Numbered from the stretch's first letter, positions 1-8,271 are shown. The stretch: DNA of 64,000 nucleotides from Devosia sp. 2618 (GCF_040546815.1 NZ_JBEPOO010000001.1:1736001-1800000), one strand, 5' to 3'. Made by a program: numbers and translations. Notes: generated by a model not told the origin, from the sequence alone.

Positions 1-308
1 TGGCCTGTGGCCTCGGTCTTCTCCCAAATCCACTCGTATCGCAGCCAATCAACGTTTGATGCCCCGAGAACCTTGTCGAATGGAGTCTGCGCTGTCAGGA
101 CAACAGCGCCACGGCAGATGCGGCGGTACTCGGCCCACAGAGCGTCCAGTGGCAGCACGCTGTCCCATTTGTTTTGGGTCGTGCCGTAAGGAAGGTCGCA
201 AAGAACGAGGTCAACCGATTGGCTCTCGATGTTTGCCATCAAGTCCATGCAATCGCCCTGCCAGAGCGTGACATCATCCAGTGCCAAGATTTGCGCTGCA
301 GCGGACAT
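1..308 (-). CDS. phage-type site-specific DNA methyltransferase (5' part only, runs off left edge)
   Basis: The minus strand is open from 308 to the window edge (102 residues). Near residues 38-41 it shows the catalytic DLPY motif followed by GTTQNKWD, typical of amino-methyltransferases acting on adenine N6 or cytosine N4, common in prophages. The frame continues with RICRGAVVLTAQTPF, also usual for the family. Start choice: ATG at 308 has AAGGA five bases upstream, while ATG at 314 overlaps the TGA of the preceding reading frame (ATGA); either is possible and they are in frame. It is the last visible gene of a minus-strand chain of overlapping prophage genes. The C-terminal half lies outside the window, so target specificity and intactness cannot be judged. 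Confidence 0.8.
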   Translation of the reverse strand, partial: MSAAAQILALDDVTLWQGDCMDLMANIESQSVDLVLCDLPYGTTQNKWDSVLPLDALWAEYRRICRGAVVLTAQTPFDKVLGASNVDWLRYEWIWEKTEATG

Positions 309-310
309 AC

Positions 311-427
311 TCATCCTTCCCTATCCTTCTTGGCTGGGGAGTGGGGGACTCTGCCGAACCGCTGGTAATAGCGATTGGCGACATTGCGGAAGTGTTGGAA
401 CTGCTCTTGGGTCCAGTAGGCCCGTTG
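311..427 (-). pseudogene. in-frame continuation of the 50-residue prophage gene beyond an amber codon
   Basis: Directly after the TAG at 428-430 the same frame stays open for 38 more codons (it begins QRAYWTQEQFQHF and ends RVPHSPAKKDREG) and stops at TGA 311-313, which overlaps the ATG at 314 of the methyltransferase. No ATG, GTG or TTG lies in this piece. The residues look like real protein (aromatic and charged, helix-like), and the ATGA overlap at its end is the same arrangement as in the other genes of this chain. I infer that 311-580 was one gene of about 89 residues now split by an amber mutation, or one read through by suppression. Confidence 0.5.
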
Positions 428-580
428 CTAGTGCTCGCCGACGCGTAGCTCGTCATCACATCCGCCCTTTTCAGACTTGGCTTTCATGCGGAAAACCACG
501 TCACGCAGGATCGCCGCCTTCTTGGTGAAGAACCGTTTCCCGTCGAGGGCGCGGTAAACTGTGGTCGTCTCCGGGCTCAT
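428..580 (-). CDS. small prophage protein, 50 residues, ended by TAG
   Basis: ATG at 580 overlaps the TGA of the upstream small gene (ATGA), which decides the start. The product is basic in its middle (GKRFFTKKAAILRD) and has no recognised domain. It is probably the N-terminal part of a longer protein, since the same frame continues plausibly after the stop. Function unknown; the position within a phage replication and DNA-modification cluster is the only clue. Confidence 0.5.
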   Translation of the reverse strand: MSPETTTVYRALDGKRFFTKKAAILRDVVFRMKAKSEKGGCDDELRVGEH

Positions 581-768
581 CTCGTGTTCCTTTCCTGCGC
601 CTGCTGGCGGTCGTTGGCGACGAATTCTTGGTAGGCTGCGAGGGTAAGAATGATCCCCTCAGCTATATCGACGGCGGCTTGTGTCTCAGGCTTGGTCCTG
701 GCCAGTTCCCTGCCCTTGCCCCGGTGGCGCTCCATGTAGGAAGTCTGGGAGGAGAGAGGGACGATCAT
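577..768 (-). CDS. small hypothetical prophage protein, 63 residues
   Basis: ATG at 768 overlaps the TGA of the DUF1376 gene (ATGA at 765-768), and the stop at 577-579 overlaps the next ATG at 580 in the same way, so translation is probably coupled on both sides. The product is charged at the start (MERHRGKGRELARTK) and has a helical C-terminal half (DIAEGIILTLAAYQEF). No family recognised. The frame is also open upstream of 768, but that part is only the shadow of the DUF1376 gene. Confidence 0.6.
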   Translation of the reverse strand: MIVPLSSQTSYMERHRGKGRELARTKPETQAAVDIAEGIILTLAAYQEFVANDRQQAQERNTR

Positions 769-1562
769 GCGGCGATCTTCTGCTGCATCTGGGGTGGCGC
801 GAGGCAGCCAGGCTCGCAGGGAGGCGGCCCCCAGGCGCCCCATGTGCCGCTCTCGCGGAACACCTTGAGGCGGGCTGCCCAGTCGATCTGTGGCGCTTCT
901 GGCTTGGCCGGGATGGCAACGCGCTCGGCGGCACGCTGGACGATCACTGTGGCGAAGAACTTCCAGCTGCCGATGTCGGGCCGGGCCTTTTCGCTGACGA
1001 TGGGCAGAATATCCCGGTCGAGGTCGTAACCTTGGGCAATGAGGTCGGTGATCTGCCCGATGCCCATGGCAAGGTTTGGATGGCATGGGCCACGAGACGA
1101 CGCGGCTTCGATCAGCCGATCATACAAAAATGCGCTCGGGCTAAGCTGCGCAGCAGCTATATGGTTTCTGGTATCTGGAAGATGCTTTGGCAAAGCTGTA
1201 GCATTTGCTAGCGCCGCTTTGTTTGTTTTCAATGCCTTAGCACGGCCACCCCTTTCCCCGGCGGAAGACCTCAATTCGCTTTTCGTCGTGCTTTTTTGAA
1301 GCTCTTTTGTCAGGCGATCATTGGTCCATTCGCCGCCTTCGACGGTGAAAAATGGTTCAATATCGGCGCGCATCGCCTTCCATTTTTTGATTGACAGGCA
1401 AGCGCAACGCGACAGTTTGGCGTCGTCATCTGGCAGGCTGCCGCCAGCGTTCCACATGGTCATGAGCAGCAGCAGGTAGGCGCCGTGCTGCTCGCAGGAC
1501 AGGTGGCGCGTGTCTCCCAGGTAGTCGGAGACGTAGAGTTGCATGAAGGGGCGTTCGCTCAT
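765..1562 (-). CDS. DUF1376 (YdaU-like) phage replication-associated protein
   Basis: 265 residues. The N-terminal part shows the DUF1376 pattern: MQLYVSDYLGDTRHLS, EQHGAYLLLL, then LPDDDAKLSR and the WKAMR segment. This domain is found in phage replication modules, often next to a helicase or helicase loader, which fits its position directly after a DnaB-like gene. The C-terminal part is Pro-rich and ends near GAWGPPPCEPGC. The start at 1562 is chosen because ATG overlaps the TGA of the helicase gene (ATGA); an in-frame upstream start at 1601 would lie inside the helicase gene. Exact biochemical role is not established. Confidence 0.8.
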   Translation of the reverse strand: MSERPFMQLYVSDYLGDTRHLSCEQHGAYLLLLMTMWNAGGSLPDDDAKLSRCACLSIKKWKAMRADIEPFFTVEGGEWTNDRLTKELQKSTTKSELRSSAGERGGRAKALKTNKAALANATALPKHLPDTRNHIAAAQLSPSAFLYDRLIEAASSRGPCHPNLAMGIGQITDLIAQGYDLDRDILPIVSEKARPDIGSWKFFATVIVQRAAERVAIPAKPEAPQIDWAARLKVFRESGTWGAWGPPPCEPGCLAPPQMQQKIAA

Positions 1563-2566
1563 GAGTTGTCCCTTATCGATGAGTGCGCAATCGAGCACCA
1601 AAGGCGGACATCGCTTGTCTCGCCGTTGCGGTTCTTGCGGATGAGAAATTCCATAGCCCAGCGTGCGTCTGCGAGCCGGTTAGGATCGGCGTCGGGGTCT
1701 TGGCCGAGGTAATAGGCGTCTCGGTACAGAAACCCGATCACATGGGCGTCCTGCTCGATCTCACCGGACCAGCGAAGGTCTGACATCACCGGGCGCTTGT
1801 CATCGCGCTTCTCGACCTCGCGGGAGAGTTGGCAAAGCAGGACCACACAGCAATCGAGTTCCTTGGCCAATGCGCGCGCCCTGCCCGACACTTCACCGGC
1901 CTCGGCAACCTTGTTGCCCGCATAGCGATCAGAAGGCGTTACGAGCCCCATATGGTCGATACAGATGACGCCGAGCGTGATGCCCTCCGCGGCCATCTCT
2001 GCCTTGAGGCGGCGGGCTTTGACCGCGATCTGGGCGAAGGTCAGGCGGGCGCTATCATCGATGTGGAATGGCAACCGCGAAAGGGCCTGCTGTGCGGCCC
2101 CGATCAGGTCATCATGCTTTGGGTCACTCATGCCTTTGAGCAAAGCGCCGAAATGCGGTGCCGAGGTCGCGTCGCAGGCGTCGGACACCATGCGCGCCGC
2201 AATCTCCTGCTTGGTCATCTCCAGCGAGAAAATGGCAACCCCGGCGCCGCCTTGTGCGGTGCGCCAGAGCGAGGAACACATGTAAGCGGACTTGCCCATG
2301 CCAGGGCGGCCGGCGATCACATAGAGCTGGCCCCGGCGATAGCCGTTTAGCTTGCCGTCAAGAATGCGAATGCCAGTGGTTGCGCCCTTCGGAGCGTCTG
2401 GGTTGCGCATGTCATCGAACAGTGCCTCAGTCGCTTGCCGGAGGCTTGCACCGGCCTTTTCCTCGCGGACCTCCATCAAGGCGTCCAGATCGGCAAGACA
2501 GGCGGTGGCGACCTCATAAGGGTCAGCCTCGAATGTCTCAGTTTCGGTTGCTTTGCGAGTGCTCAT
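1559..2566 (-). CDS. DnaB-like replicative helicase (phage type, C-terminal RecA domain)
   Basis: 335 residues carrying the DnaB C-terminal ATPase: Walker A AGRPGMGKSAY near residue 90, SLEMTKQEIAARM, ICIDHMGLV as Walker B, and the QLSREVEKR / DLRWSGEIEQDA region typical of DnaB motif H3-H4. The usual DnaB N-terminal domain is replaced by about 60 other residues, as in several phage helicases, so loading may differ from host DnaB. The start at 2566 has a full Shine-Dalgarno (AGGAGG) and overlaps the previous TGA (ATGA). It should act as 5'-3' helicase at the phage origin, working with the DUF1376 protein behind it. Confidence 0.85.
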   Translation of the reverse strand: MSTRKATETETFEADPYEVATACLADLDALMEVREEKAGASLRQATEALFDDMRNPDAPKGATTGIRILDGKLNGYRRGQLYVIAGRPGMGKSAYMCSSLWRTAQGGAGVAIFSLEMTKQEIAARMVSDACDATSAPHFGALLKGMSDPKHDDLIGAAQQALSRLPFHIDDSARLTFAQIAVKARRLKAEMAAEGITLGVICIDHMGLVTPSDRYAGNKVAEAGEVSGRARALAKELDCCVVLLCQLSREVEKRDDKRPVMSDLRWSGEIEQDAHVIGFLYRDAYYLGQDPDADPNRLADARWAMEFLIRKNRNGETSDVRLWCSIAHSSIRDNS

Positions 2567-3072
2567 TTAGTCCTCCTTTGGAAAAACGGTATCGATGTGC
2601 ACAAAGTCATAGGAGCGACGGCCAAAGAGGCGCGGCTCATGCTCGGCAACACGGCGTTCGATATGATCGGGGTTAGCTCTCCGGCCCGCTCGGCGGCTGG
2701 GCTGGCTGGTTCGGCAGATGCTCGCTCTTGCGGGCCAACCGGCGCTGCCAGAAAAGCCGCAGCCTCCTCAACAACAGCCCTGCCAGCCTCCGAAGTAACG
2801 AGGGCGCGGGTGATTGCGATTTCGTGGGCAAGATGCGCCTCCTGGCTTTGGACTTCGGCCGCAACAGCCAGTTCAAGCTTTTTGTAAAGGTCAGCCCAAA
2901 TGCGCTTCGGTTTGCGGTAGCGCAGCGACCACAAGAGGCTTTCGGGCAGTTTGTGCTTACGGGAGGCGCGGGACCGAGCCGCCTCGACGGTATCGCCGGG
3001 GCCGCGATGTTCTCGCTGCTCAAGCCAATCGGCCCAGGTGCTGGCCTCATCAACAACAGACATGTCAGTCAT
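2563..3072 (-). CDS. hypothetical prophage early protein
   Basis: About 169 residues if started at ATG 3072 (GGAG nine bases upstream); ATG 3108 and ATG 3063 are in-frame alternatives. The middle (RYRKPKRIWADLYKK followed by a long Ala/Glu-rich helix) suggests a nucleic-acid-binding helical protein, but no family is recognised. The stop overlaps the helicase ATG. A perfect 17-bp palindrome at 3078-3094 covers its ribosome-binding region, so expression may be controlled there. The Ala/Pro-rich C-terminus is low complexity. Confidence 0.6.
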   Translation of the reverse strand: MTDMSVVDEASTWADWLEQREHRGPGDTVEAARSRASRKHKLPESLLWSLRYRKPKRIWADLYKKLELAVAAEVQSQEAHLAHEIAITRALVTSEAGRAVVEEAAAFLAAPVGPQERASAEPASPAAERAGELTPIISNAVLPSMSRASLAVAPMTLCTSIPFFQRRTK

Positions 3073-3568
3073 TGGCGTTTGCTCCGGGAGCAAAGAATAT
3101 TTGCGCATGCGTCAATCCGTTCTCGTTGGGGTCAAAGCCAACGAGAGACGGATCGAGCGAAAGGCGCAGGTTGAGATGATGATCGATGTCAGCCCGGAAT
3201 TGAGAGCTTGGCTGACAAGGAAGGGATTGAGCGCCGGATCGGCGGGAACCGATGAAGGCGCTGGAATGAAAAGGCTGGCGAGCGACAGTGAAGCGCTCGG
3301 CCAGCAAGTGACGAAAAGCCCGAGGGAGGAGGAGGATTCCGGCCTTCCGAACGTACCCAGCCCGAGGCGTCAGACCCGGCCTGTCTTGCGCGTAGTCAAC
3401 GGCAAGGGAGGACGCACACATGGCGCACGAGTTGCCCCGCTCGGTGTGCGCCCTTCTTTGACGTTGGTGATTGGCGGCAAGGTTTGACCCCGCCACCAAT
3501 CGAGCCGCGCATGCCATTTCAACGGCTGACCAAGCGCGGCCATAGATGGGCGAAAGCGCAGAAGCCAT
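3065..3568 (-). CDS. possible hypothetical prophage protein
   Basis: A 167-codon frame that starts at ATG 3568 overlapping the stop of the upstream small gene (TGATG) and ends in a TGA at 3065-3067 overlapping the next ATG (ATGACTGA). This tight fit into the overlapping chain is the main argument for it. The translated sequence itself has no recognisable domain and is rich in Ser, Arg, Pro and Cys, which is unusual. An opposite-strand frame at 3107-3487 is about equally open, so the call is uncertain. Confidence 0.35.
   Translation of the reverse strand: MASALSPIYGRAWSAVEMACAARLVAGSNLAANHQRQRRAHTERGNSCAMCASSLAVDYAQDRPGLTPRAGYVRKAGILLLPRAFRHLLAERFTVARQPFHSSAFIGSRRSGAQSLPCQPSSQFRADIDHHLNLRLSLDPSLVGFDPNENGLTHAQIFFAPGANAND
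3078..3094. promoter_or_regulatory. 17-bp perfect palindrome, candidate prophage operator
   Basis: TTTGCTCC-G-GGAGCAAA is an 8+1+8 perfect inverted repeat immediately upstream of ATG 3072 on the minus strand, overlapping its GGAG ribosome-binding sequence. Dyad symmetry of this size at the head of a phage gene fits a repressor site or a translational-control hairpin. No repressor gene is recognised in the remnant. Confidence 0.4.
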
Positions 3569-3687
3569 CACTCAAAGCCCCCGACGATCATCATGGCGTG
3601 CATGGCAAACAGCACGAGAGCGAGCCCGTAGACCATTGCCCAGAGAACCGGCGCGATATCGATTGAAGGGCGACGGGCGCGGGTCAT
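3568..3687 (-). CDS. 39-residue single-pass membrane peptide of the prophage
   Basis: ATG at 3687 overlaps the stop of the preceding truncated frame. The product has a short basic head (MTRARRPS) followed by one hydrophobic helix of about 22 residues (residues 12-36) and ends GGFE. It is shorter than most annotation cut-offs but fits the chain of overlapping genes exactly. It could be a small membrane-acting phage protein; function unknown. Confidence 0.45.
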   Translation of the reverse strand: MTRARRPSIDIAPVLWAMVYGLALVLFAMHAMMIVGGFE

Positions 3688-3762
3688 CACTCGTAATCCG
3701 CAGCCGGGATCATGCCGAGAGCGCCCATGTAAAGTTCAAGGATCGCCTCTTGCTCCTCGTAG
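3687..3762 (-). pseudogene. 3' remnant of a prophage gene cut at the integrase junction
   Basis: The last 25 or so codons (beginning near RPYEEQEAILELY and ending MIPAADYE) look like genuine protein and end in a TGA coupled to the next ATG. Upstream of about 3762 the same frame has no protein character and simply runs antisense to the integrase. I infer that the 5' part of this gene was lost in the same deletion that removed the 5' part of the integrase. Confidence 0.45.
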
Positions 3763-4396
3763 GGACGCGAGAGCGGCTCGCAATGGACCTGCTGCTTTAC
3801 ACTGGGCTGAGGCGTGGGGATTTGGTTCAGTTGGGTCGGCAGCACGTGCGCAATGGCGTCATACGCTATCGGGCAACGAAAAATGGCGTCGAGATCGTAT
3901 TGCCGATGCTTGGCGTTCTGCAGGAGACTATCGACGCCGGGCCAACTGGCGACCTCACGTTCCTTGCGACCACGAAGAACACCCCGTGGAGCAAGGAGGC
4001 TTTTGGAACTTGGTTTGCTAAGGCATGCAAAGAGGCAAAAGTGCCAGGCCGTGCCCACGGGCTACGAAAAGCAGGCGCGACGTTTGCAGCCGAAAATGGC
4101 GCCTCAGATCACCAGTTGATGGGTATTTTTGGCTGGACGAACGCGGAACAGGCAGCCGTCTATACGCGCACCGCGAGCCGCGCGAAAATGGCAGCTGCGG
4201 GCGTTGGCATGCTGATACCAGGGCCAGAACACGACGACGAAACGAGAACATCTATTCCCGCACCTATCGATCCGGTGCGGGGTTTAGGCGTAAAATCGCA
4301 ATGATTACAATGGCCGAAACTGTATGTTGCGATCCTCCCGGGATCGCCATATGCTTTCGGGTGTCGCCTAATTCCCGCGCGCTATCTAGCCCGTCC

Positions 4397-5419
4397 TTAC
4401 CACTCCAGTACAATCTTGCCCTTCTCGCCGGCCGCGGCGAGGGAGAAGGCTTCGGCGTAGTCGGTGGCGGGCATGCGTTTGGTGATGACTTTGCGGACGT
4501 CGAGGCCGGATTCGAGCATGGCGAGCATCTTGTGCCAGGTTTCGAACATTTCGCGGCCGTAGATGCCCCGTAGCGTGATCATGCGGAACACGATCTTGCC
4601 GAGGTCGAAGTTAAAGCTCTGCGCCGGGACGCCGAGCAGCGCGATGCGGCCGCCCATGACCATGTGGTCGATCATCTGATCGAGCGCGGCAGGCGCGCCG
4701 GACATTTCGAGGCCGACGTCGAAACCCTCCTTCATGCCGAGCTTGTTCATGACATCTCGCAGGTCTTCCGTCGCGACATTGACGGGCACGACATCTGCGA
4801 CTTCGGCGGCGAGCTTGAGGCGTTCGGGATTGACGTCGGTGATGACAACGTGGCGGGCGCCGACATGGCGGGCGACGGCAGCGCCCATGATGCCGATGGG
4901 GCCAGCGCCGGTGATCAGGACGTCTTCACCGACGATGTTGAACGCAAGCGCGGTGTGGACCGCGTTGCCGAGCGGATCGAGGATGGCGCCCATTTCGTCA
5001 TCAATGCTGTCGGGCAGCGGGATGATATTGAAGGCGGGGATTTTGACATATTCGGCGAAAGCGCCAGGCAGGTTGACGCCGATGCCCTTGGTGTTGGGAT
5101 CGAGATGGAACTTGCCGGCCCGGCTGGCGCGACTGTTCATGGTGACGACGTGGCCTTCGCCCGAGACACGCTGACCGATCGTCAGATTGGTAACCTTGGC
5201 ACCCACGGCGGCGATGACGCCGGAATATTCGTGGCCGGTGATCATGGGAACCGGGACCGTCTTGGCGGCCCATTCGTCCCATTTGTAGATGTGGATATCG
5301 GTGCCGCAAATGCCGGTTTTGTGGACCTTGACCAGAACGTCCTCGGGCCCGATTTCGGGCACAGGACGATCTTCCATCCATATGCCCGGTTCGGCCTTGG
5401 CTTTGACGAGTGCCTTCAT
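4397..5419 (-). CDS. tdh: L-threonine 3-dehydrogenase
   Basis: 340 residues, the usual Tdh length. It oxidises L-threonine with NAD+ to 2-amino-3-ketobutyrate, the substrate of Kbl encoded just upstream. Catalytic zinc ligands are present: Cys38 in GICGTD and His63-Glu64 in GHE. The Rossmann motif is [10 protein letters not shown], and [11 protein letters not shown] near the C-terminus is diagnostic for Tdh. The loop around residues 91-112, which in E. coli Tdh holds four structural-zinc cysteines, here has none ([12 protein letters not shown], then FHLDPNT). ATG 5419 lies 2 bases after the kbl stop; an in-frame TTG at 5425 would overlap that stop and is less likely. Confidence 0.93.
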   Translation of the reverse strand: MKALVKAKAEPGIWMEDRPVPEIGPEDVLVKVHKTGICGTDIHIYKWDEWAAKTVPVPMITGHEYSGVIAAVGAKVTNLTIGQRVSGEGHVVTMNSRASRAGKFHLDPNTKGIGVNLPGAFAEYVKIPAFNIIPLPDSIDDEMGAILDPLGNAVHTALAFNIVGEDVLITGAGPIGIMGAAVARHVGARHVVITDVNPERLKLAAEVADVVPVNVATEDLRDVMNKLGMKEGFDVGLEMSGAPAALDQMIDHMVMGGRIALLGVPAQSFNFDLGKIVFRMITLRGIYGREMFETWHKMLAMLESGLDVRKVITKRMPATDYAEAFSLAAAGEKGKIVLEW

Positions 5420-5421
5420 GG

Positions 5422-6606
5422 TCAAATAATCCCCAGCTCGCGCCCGGCATCCTCGAAGGCGCCAATGGCAAAATCGATATCGGTGTCGTCGAGCGCCGCC
5501 GACATCTGCGTGCGAATGCGCGCCTTGCCCTGCGGTACGACGGGAAAGAAGAACCCAGCGACATAAACGCAGCGTCGGTCGAGAGCCTTGGCGAGATCCT
5601 GCGCGCGGGTGGCTTCGCCGAGCATGACAGGGATGATCGGGGTTTCTCCTGGCAGCAGCTCGAACCCGGCCTTGCTGAGGCCGTCGCGGAAGCGTCTGGT
5701 GTGGCGCATCAGGAGGTCACGGCGGTCATCTGCGGCCTTGGCGATTTCAATGGCTTTGAGGGAGCCAGCGGTGACGGCGGGGGCGAGTGCGTTGGAAAAG
5801 AGGTATGGGCGCGCGCGCTGGCGCAGTAGGTCGATGACGGGTTGCGGGCCGGTGATGAAGCCGCCCATGGCGCCGCCCAGCGTCTTACCAAAGGTGCCGG
5901 TGATGATGTCGGGCTCAGCGCCAGTGAGGGCACCGCTCCCCCTGCCCTGCGGACCAAGATGGCCAGTGGCGTGGCAATCATCGACGGCGATGATGGCGCC
6001 GTAACGATCGGCCAAAGCGCGGATTTCCGGCAGCTTGGCAACATATCCATCCATGGAGAAGACGCCATCGGTGACGATCAGCTTGAAGCGCGCGCCATCA
6101 GCGTCGGCCTGCTTCAGTTGGGTCTCGAGTTCGTCCATGTCGCTGGTGGCGTAGCGGTAGCGCTTTGCCTTGGAGAGGCGCACGCCATCGATGATCGAGG
6201 CGTGGTTGAGCGCGTCGGAAATGATAGAATCTTCGGGGCCAAGCAGGGTTTCGAACAAGCCGCCATTGGCGTCGAAACACGCGGCGAAGAGGATCGCGTC
6301 GTCCTTGCCGAGATAGGCGGCGACGGCGCGTTCCAGCTCGCGATGCAGGTCCTGCGTGCCGCAGATGAAGCGGACCGAGGCCATGCCGAAGCCGTATTGA
6401 TGCAGCGCCGTTTCGGCGGCTGCGATGATCTCGGGATGGTCGGCCAGGCCGAGATAGTTGTTGGCGCAGAGATTGATCAGCGTTCTGTCGCCAACCGCGA
6501 TACGGCCACCCTGCGGCCCGGAAATCTCGCGCTCACGCTTGTAGAGCCCGGCAGCCTCGATTTGGGAGAGGGTCGAACGAAGATGGTCGAGAAAGGCGAC
6601 AGTCAT
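5422..6606 (-). CDS. kbl: glycine C-acetyltransferase (2-amino-3-ketobutyrate CoA ligase)
   Basis: 394 residues, fold-type I PLP enzyme of the alpha-oxoamine synthase family. It splits 2-amino-3-ketobutyrate with CoA into glycine and acetyl-CoA. Visible motifs: NNYLGL near the N-terminus, DDCHATG, and the PLP-binding Lys in [13 protein letters not shown]. The start has GGAGGAA seven bases upstream. With tdh two bases downstream this is the threonine-to-glycine operon. A divergent XRE-cupin regulator gene at 6728 probably controls it. Confidence 0.95.
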   Translation of the reverse strand: MTVAFLDHLRSTLSQIEAAGLYKREREISGPQGGRIAVGDRTLINLCANNYLGLADHPEIIAAAETALHQYGFGMASVRFICGTQDLHRELERAVAAYLGKDDAILFAACFDANGGLFETLLGPEDSIISDALNHASIIDGVRLSKAKRYRYATSDMDELETQLKQADADGARFKLIVTDGVFSMDGYVAKLPEIRALADRYGAIIAVDDCHATGHLGPQGRGSGALTGAEPDIITGTFGKTLGGAMGGFITGPQPVIDLLRQRARPYLFSNALAPAVTAGSLKAIEIAKAADDRRDLLMRHTRRFRDGLSKAGFELLPGETPIIPVMLGEATRAQDLAKALDRRCVYVAGFFFPVVPQGKARIRTQMSAALDDTDIDFAIGAFEDAGRELGII

Positions 6607-6632
6607 AGCAGTTCCTCCATTGTGGAATAAAA

Positions 6633-6657
6633 TCCGCTATAACGGACTTCCTGTCAA
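6633..6657 (-). promoter_or_regulatory. candidate kbl-tdh promoter with overlapping operator palindrome
   Basis: On the minus strand TTGACA (6657-6652) is a strong -35 element. Downstream of it lies the imperfect palindrome TCCGTTATAGCGGA (6646-6633, 12 of 14 symmetric). No strong -10 hexamer follows at 17 bp (GATTTT), so dependence on an activator, or a different start, is possible. The divergent XRE-cupin gene makes its product the natural candidate for binding here. Confidence 0.35.
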
Positions 6658-6727
6658 TCCACGGCTGAACTATCTTGGCGGGACCCGATGACCGGGTTAG
6701 GAACGGCGCAACGGGGAGAAAAACACG

Positions 6728-7291
6728 GTGGACGCACCCAATATCGGTCCGATTATCCAGCGCGAGCGCAAGGCGCGGCATTTGACGCTGGATCGCCTGG
6801 CGGCGCTATCGGGCGTGTCACGCTCCATGCTGAGCCAGATCGAGCGCGGCGAATCCAATCCCACCTTTGCGGTGCTGTGGGGACTGACGCAGGCGCTCGG
6901 GATCGAGCTGGGCGACCTGATCAATGGCGGAATCGCGCAACGACAGGCTAATCCTGTCGATGTGGTGACGGTGGCCCATACCCCCGAAATCAAGAGCCCC
7001 GAGGCCCAGTGGCTGTTGCGGATCTTAAGCCCGACGACGATGGCGGGACGGGTGGAGTGGTATGACGTCGAGATTGCACCGGGCGGCAAACTAACCAGCT
7101 CGCCCCATGCCCCGGGCACCCACGAGCACCTGACCGCGCGCAGCGAGGGACTGTCAGTGCGGACGGCACTGGGGCAGCAAAGCCTCAAGACCGGCGAAAC
7201 GGCACGCTATCGGGCCGATGTGGAACACGAGATCACCAATGGCAGCGCCAAGCCGGCTCGGGCGCTGATGGTGGTGGTGTACGAGACTTGA
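6728..7291 (+). CDS. XRE-family regulator with C-terminal cupin domain
   Basis: 187 residues. Residues 6-60 are a helix-turn-helix of the XRE class (LTLDRLAALSGVSRSMLSQIERG, with SNPTFAVLWGLTQALGI following). Residues about 105-185 form a small cupin, usual for regulators that sense an amino acid or a related metabolite. GTG at 6728 is the start, supported by GGGGAG eight bases upstream. It is divergent from kbl-tdh; by position it is inferred to control threonine catabolism, perhaps sensing threonine or glycine. The effector cannot be read from the sequence. Confidence 0.85.
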   Translation: MDAPNIGPIIQRERKARHLTLDRLAALSGVSRSMLSQIERGESNPTFAVLWGLTQALGIELGDLINGGIAQRQANPVDVVTVAHTPEIKSPEAQWLLRILSPTTMAGRVEWYDVEIAPGGKLTSSPHAPGTHEHLTARSEGLSVRTALGQQSLKTGETARYRADVEHEITNGSAKPARALMVVVYET

Positions 7292-7313
7292 GGGCATTCG
7301 CTGGGGTTTTCGC

Positions 7314-7952
7314 TCAAGACAGCTCCAGCATGGCGGCGACGAGGTCGACCGTATCATCGAAGCTTCGTTGCCCGTCGACCGTGAGGGACGGCAGTTCAAG
7401 CTTGCGCAATTCTCCTTGCAGCCTCTCCGTAAACATGGCGTCGCGTTCAAACAGATTGCGCAGCGCATCGGGCGGACGGCTGGTTTTGCCGGCAATGTCC
7501 CACAGGGTACCGCGACGCTCGAAAGCCACCGCACGAAACTCCGGCGTCGGCAGCAGCCAGAGTGCCTGCGTCGGTCGGGCAAGATGCGGTGCAACAAGGT
7601 GCGGCAGCAAGCGCAGACCTTCAACGAGGACAGGTTTGGACCTGGGATAGGCGCGCAGATCGCGCAAGATGAGCTCGAACGCTTCCCCCTCAAACCAGTG
7701 AAAGCTCTCCAACATGTCGCGCGGGTCGCGGGTGAGCCAACGCTCGTCCATGGACATGCGTTTGAAGCGCTCCAGTTGCGGCGCCTCTTCAGTTGTCGAC
7801 TGCTCTGCATGGGTGAGCATGGTGGTATCGGTGGGATAGAGCGCTATGCCAAAACGCTCCGCGAGACGCGCAGCAATCGTTGATTTGCCACCGCCACTGC
7901 CGCCGCCAATCCAATAAACCTGAGCGAACTCTTCTGAAGTAGCGGCGGTCAT
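7314..7952 (-). CDS. P-loop kinase/AAA family protein
   Basis: About 212 residues. Walker A is GGGSGGGKST near residue 17, followed by an Asp-Thr-Thr segment (YPTDTTML) and a Walker-B-like KPVLVEGLRLLP stretch. The organisation resembles nucleoside/sugar kinases and chloramphenicol-phosphotransferase-like P-loop proteins. The substrate cannot be stated. ATG 7952 is preferred over 7985 because the family begins shortly before the P-loop. It is convergent with the XRE gene. Confidence 0.7.
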   Translation of the reverse strand: MTAATSEEFAQVYWIGGGSGGGKSTIAARLAERFGIALYPTDTTMLTHAEQSTTEEAPQLERFKRMSMDERWLTRDPRDMLESFHWFEGEAFELILRDLRAYPRSKPVLVEGLRLLPHLVAPHLARPTQALWLLPTPEFRAVAFERRGTLWDIAGKTSRPPDALRNLFERDAMFTERLQGELRKLELPSLTVDGQRSFDDTVDLVAAMLELS

Positions 7953-8271
7953 GGAATGGTTCCGGTGGGTTCGAGACGAGGTCACAGATCACCACAATCT
8001 TGCAGATCGCACTACTCAACTGTGACTGAGGGTCGCTCCGGAAGTGACTCTTCGTCGGCCGACACGGACGGCCATCATAAGCGCCAAGCCGAGAATTAGT
8101 CCGTCATAAGATGACCTATGATCGAAGCCACGTACCGGACTTCTTTCTTATCCACGATAGCGAGTGTTCGCCGGATGTAGACTCTTCACCGGAATTCACA
8201 TGGTCGGGGAAAGACCGCATTTTATGGATTAAATTCTTACTTGGTTCGTCGACTCCCTCCAGACCGGCGGC
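7953..8271. other. intergenic region without a recognised feature
   Basis: 319 bases between the divergent kinase and PilZ genes. It should hold both promoters, but I see no convincing -35/-10 pair, repeat or RNA gene. The last 60 bases before the PilZ ATG are AT-rich (around TTATGGATTAAATTCTTA). Confidence 0.5.

Larger units (their letters stand above)
3546..4304 (+). pseudogene. tyrosine integrase, C-terminal catalytic domain only
   Basis: From about 3757 the frame matches a phage integrase catalytic domain: RLAMDLLLYTGLRRGDL (first catalytic Arg), the beta-hairpin Lys in RATKNG, HGLRKAGAT (His and second Arg), FGWTN (Trp in place of the second His) and the nucleophile Tyr in AAVYTR. All catalytic positions are present, but the N-terminal SAM-like and arm-binding domains are missing. 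The roughly 70 codons before 3757 are antisense to two minus-strand prophage frames and have no integrase character. It is therefore a 5'-truncated gene and probably inactive in recombination. It points toward the right end of the element, the usual side for an attachment site. Confidence 0.75.

Noticed and set aside
3107-3487. Plus-strand open frame facing the prophage operon, possible divergent regulator
   Set aside because: No HTH pattern and no ribosome-binding site near ATG 3107; the minus-strand frame at the same place fits the overlapping gene chain better. Not fully excluded.
4305-4396. Prophage attachment site between the integrase remnant and tdh
   Set aside because: No tRNA fragment or repeat is visible here and the other end of the element is outside the window, so no att site can be named.
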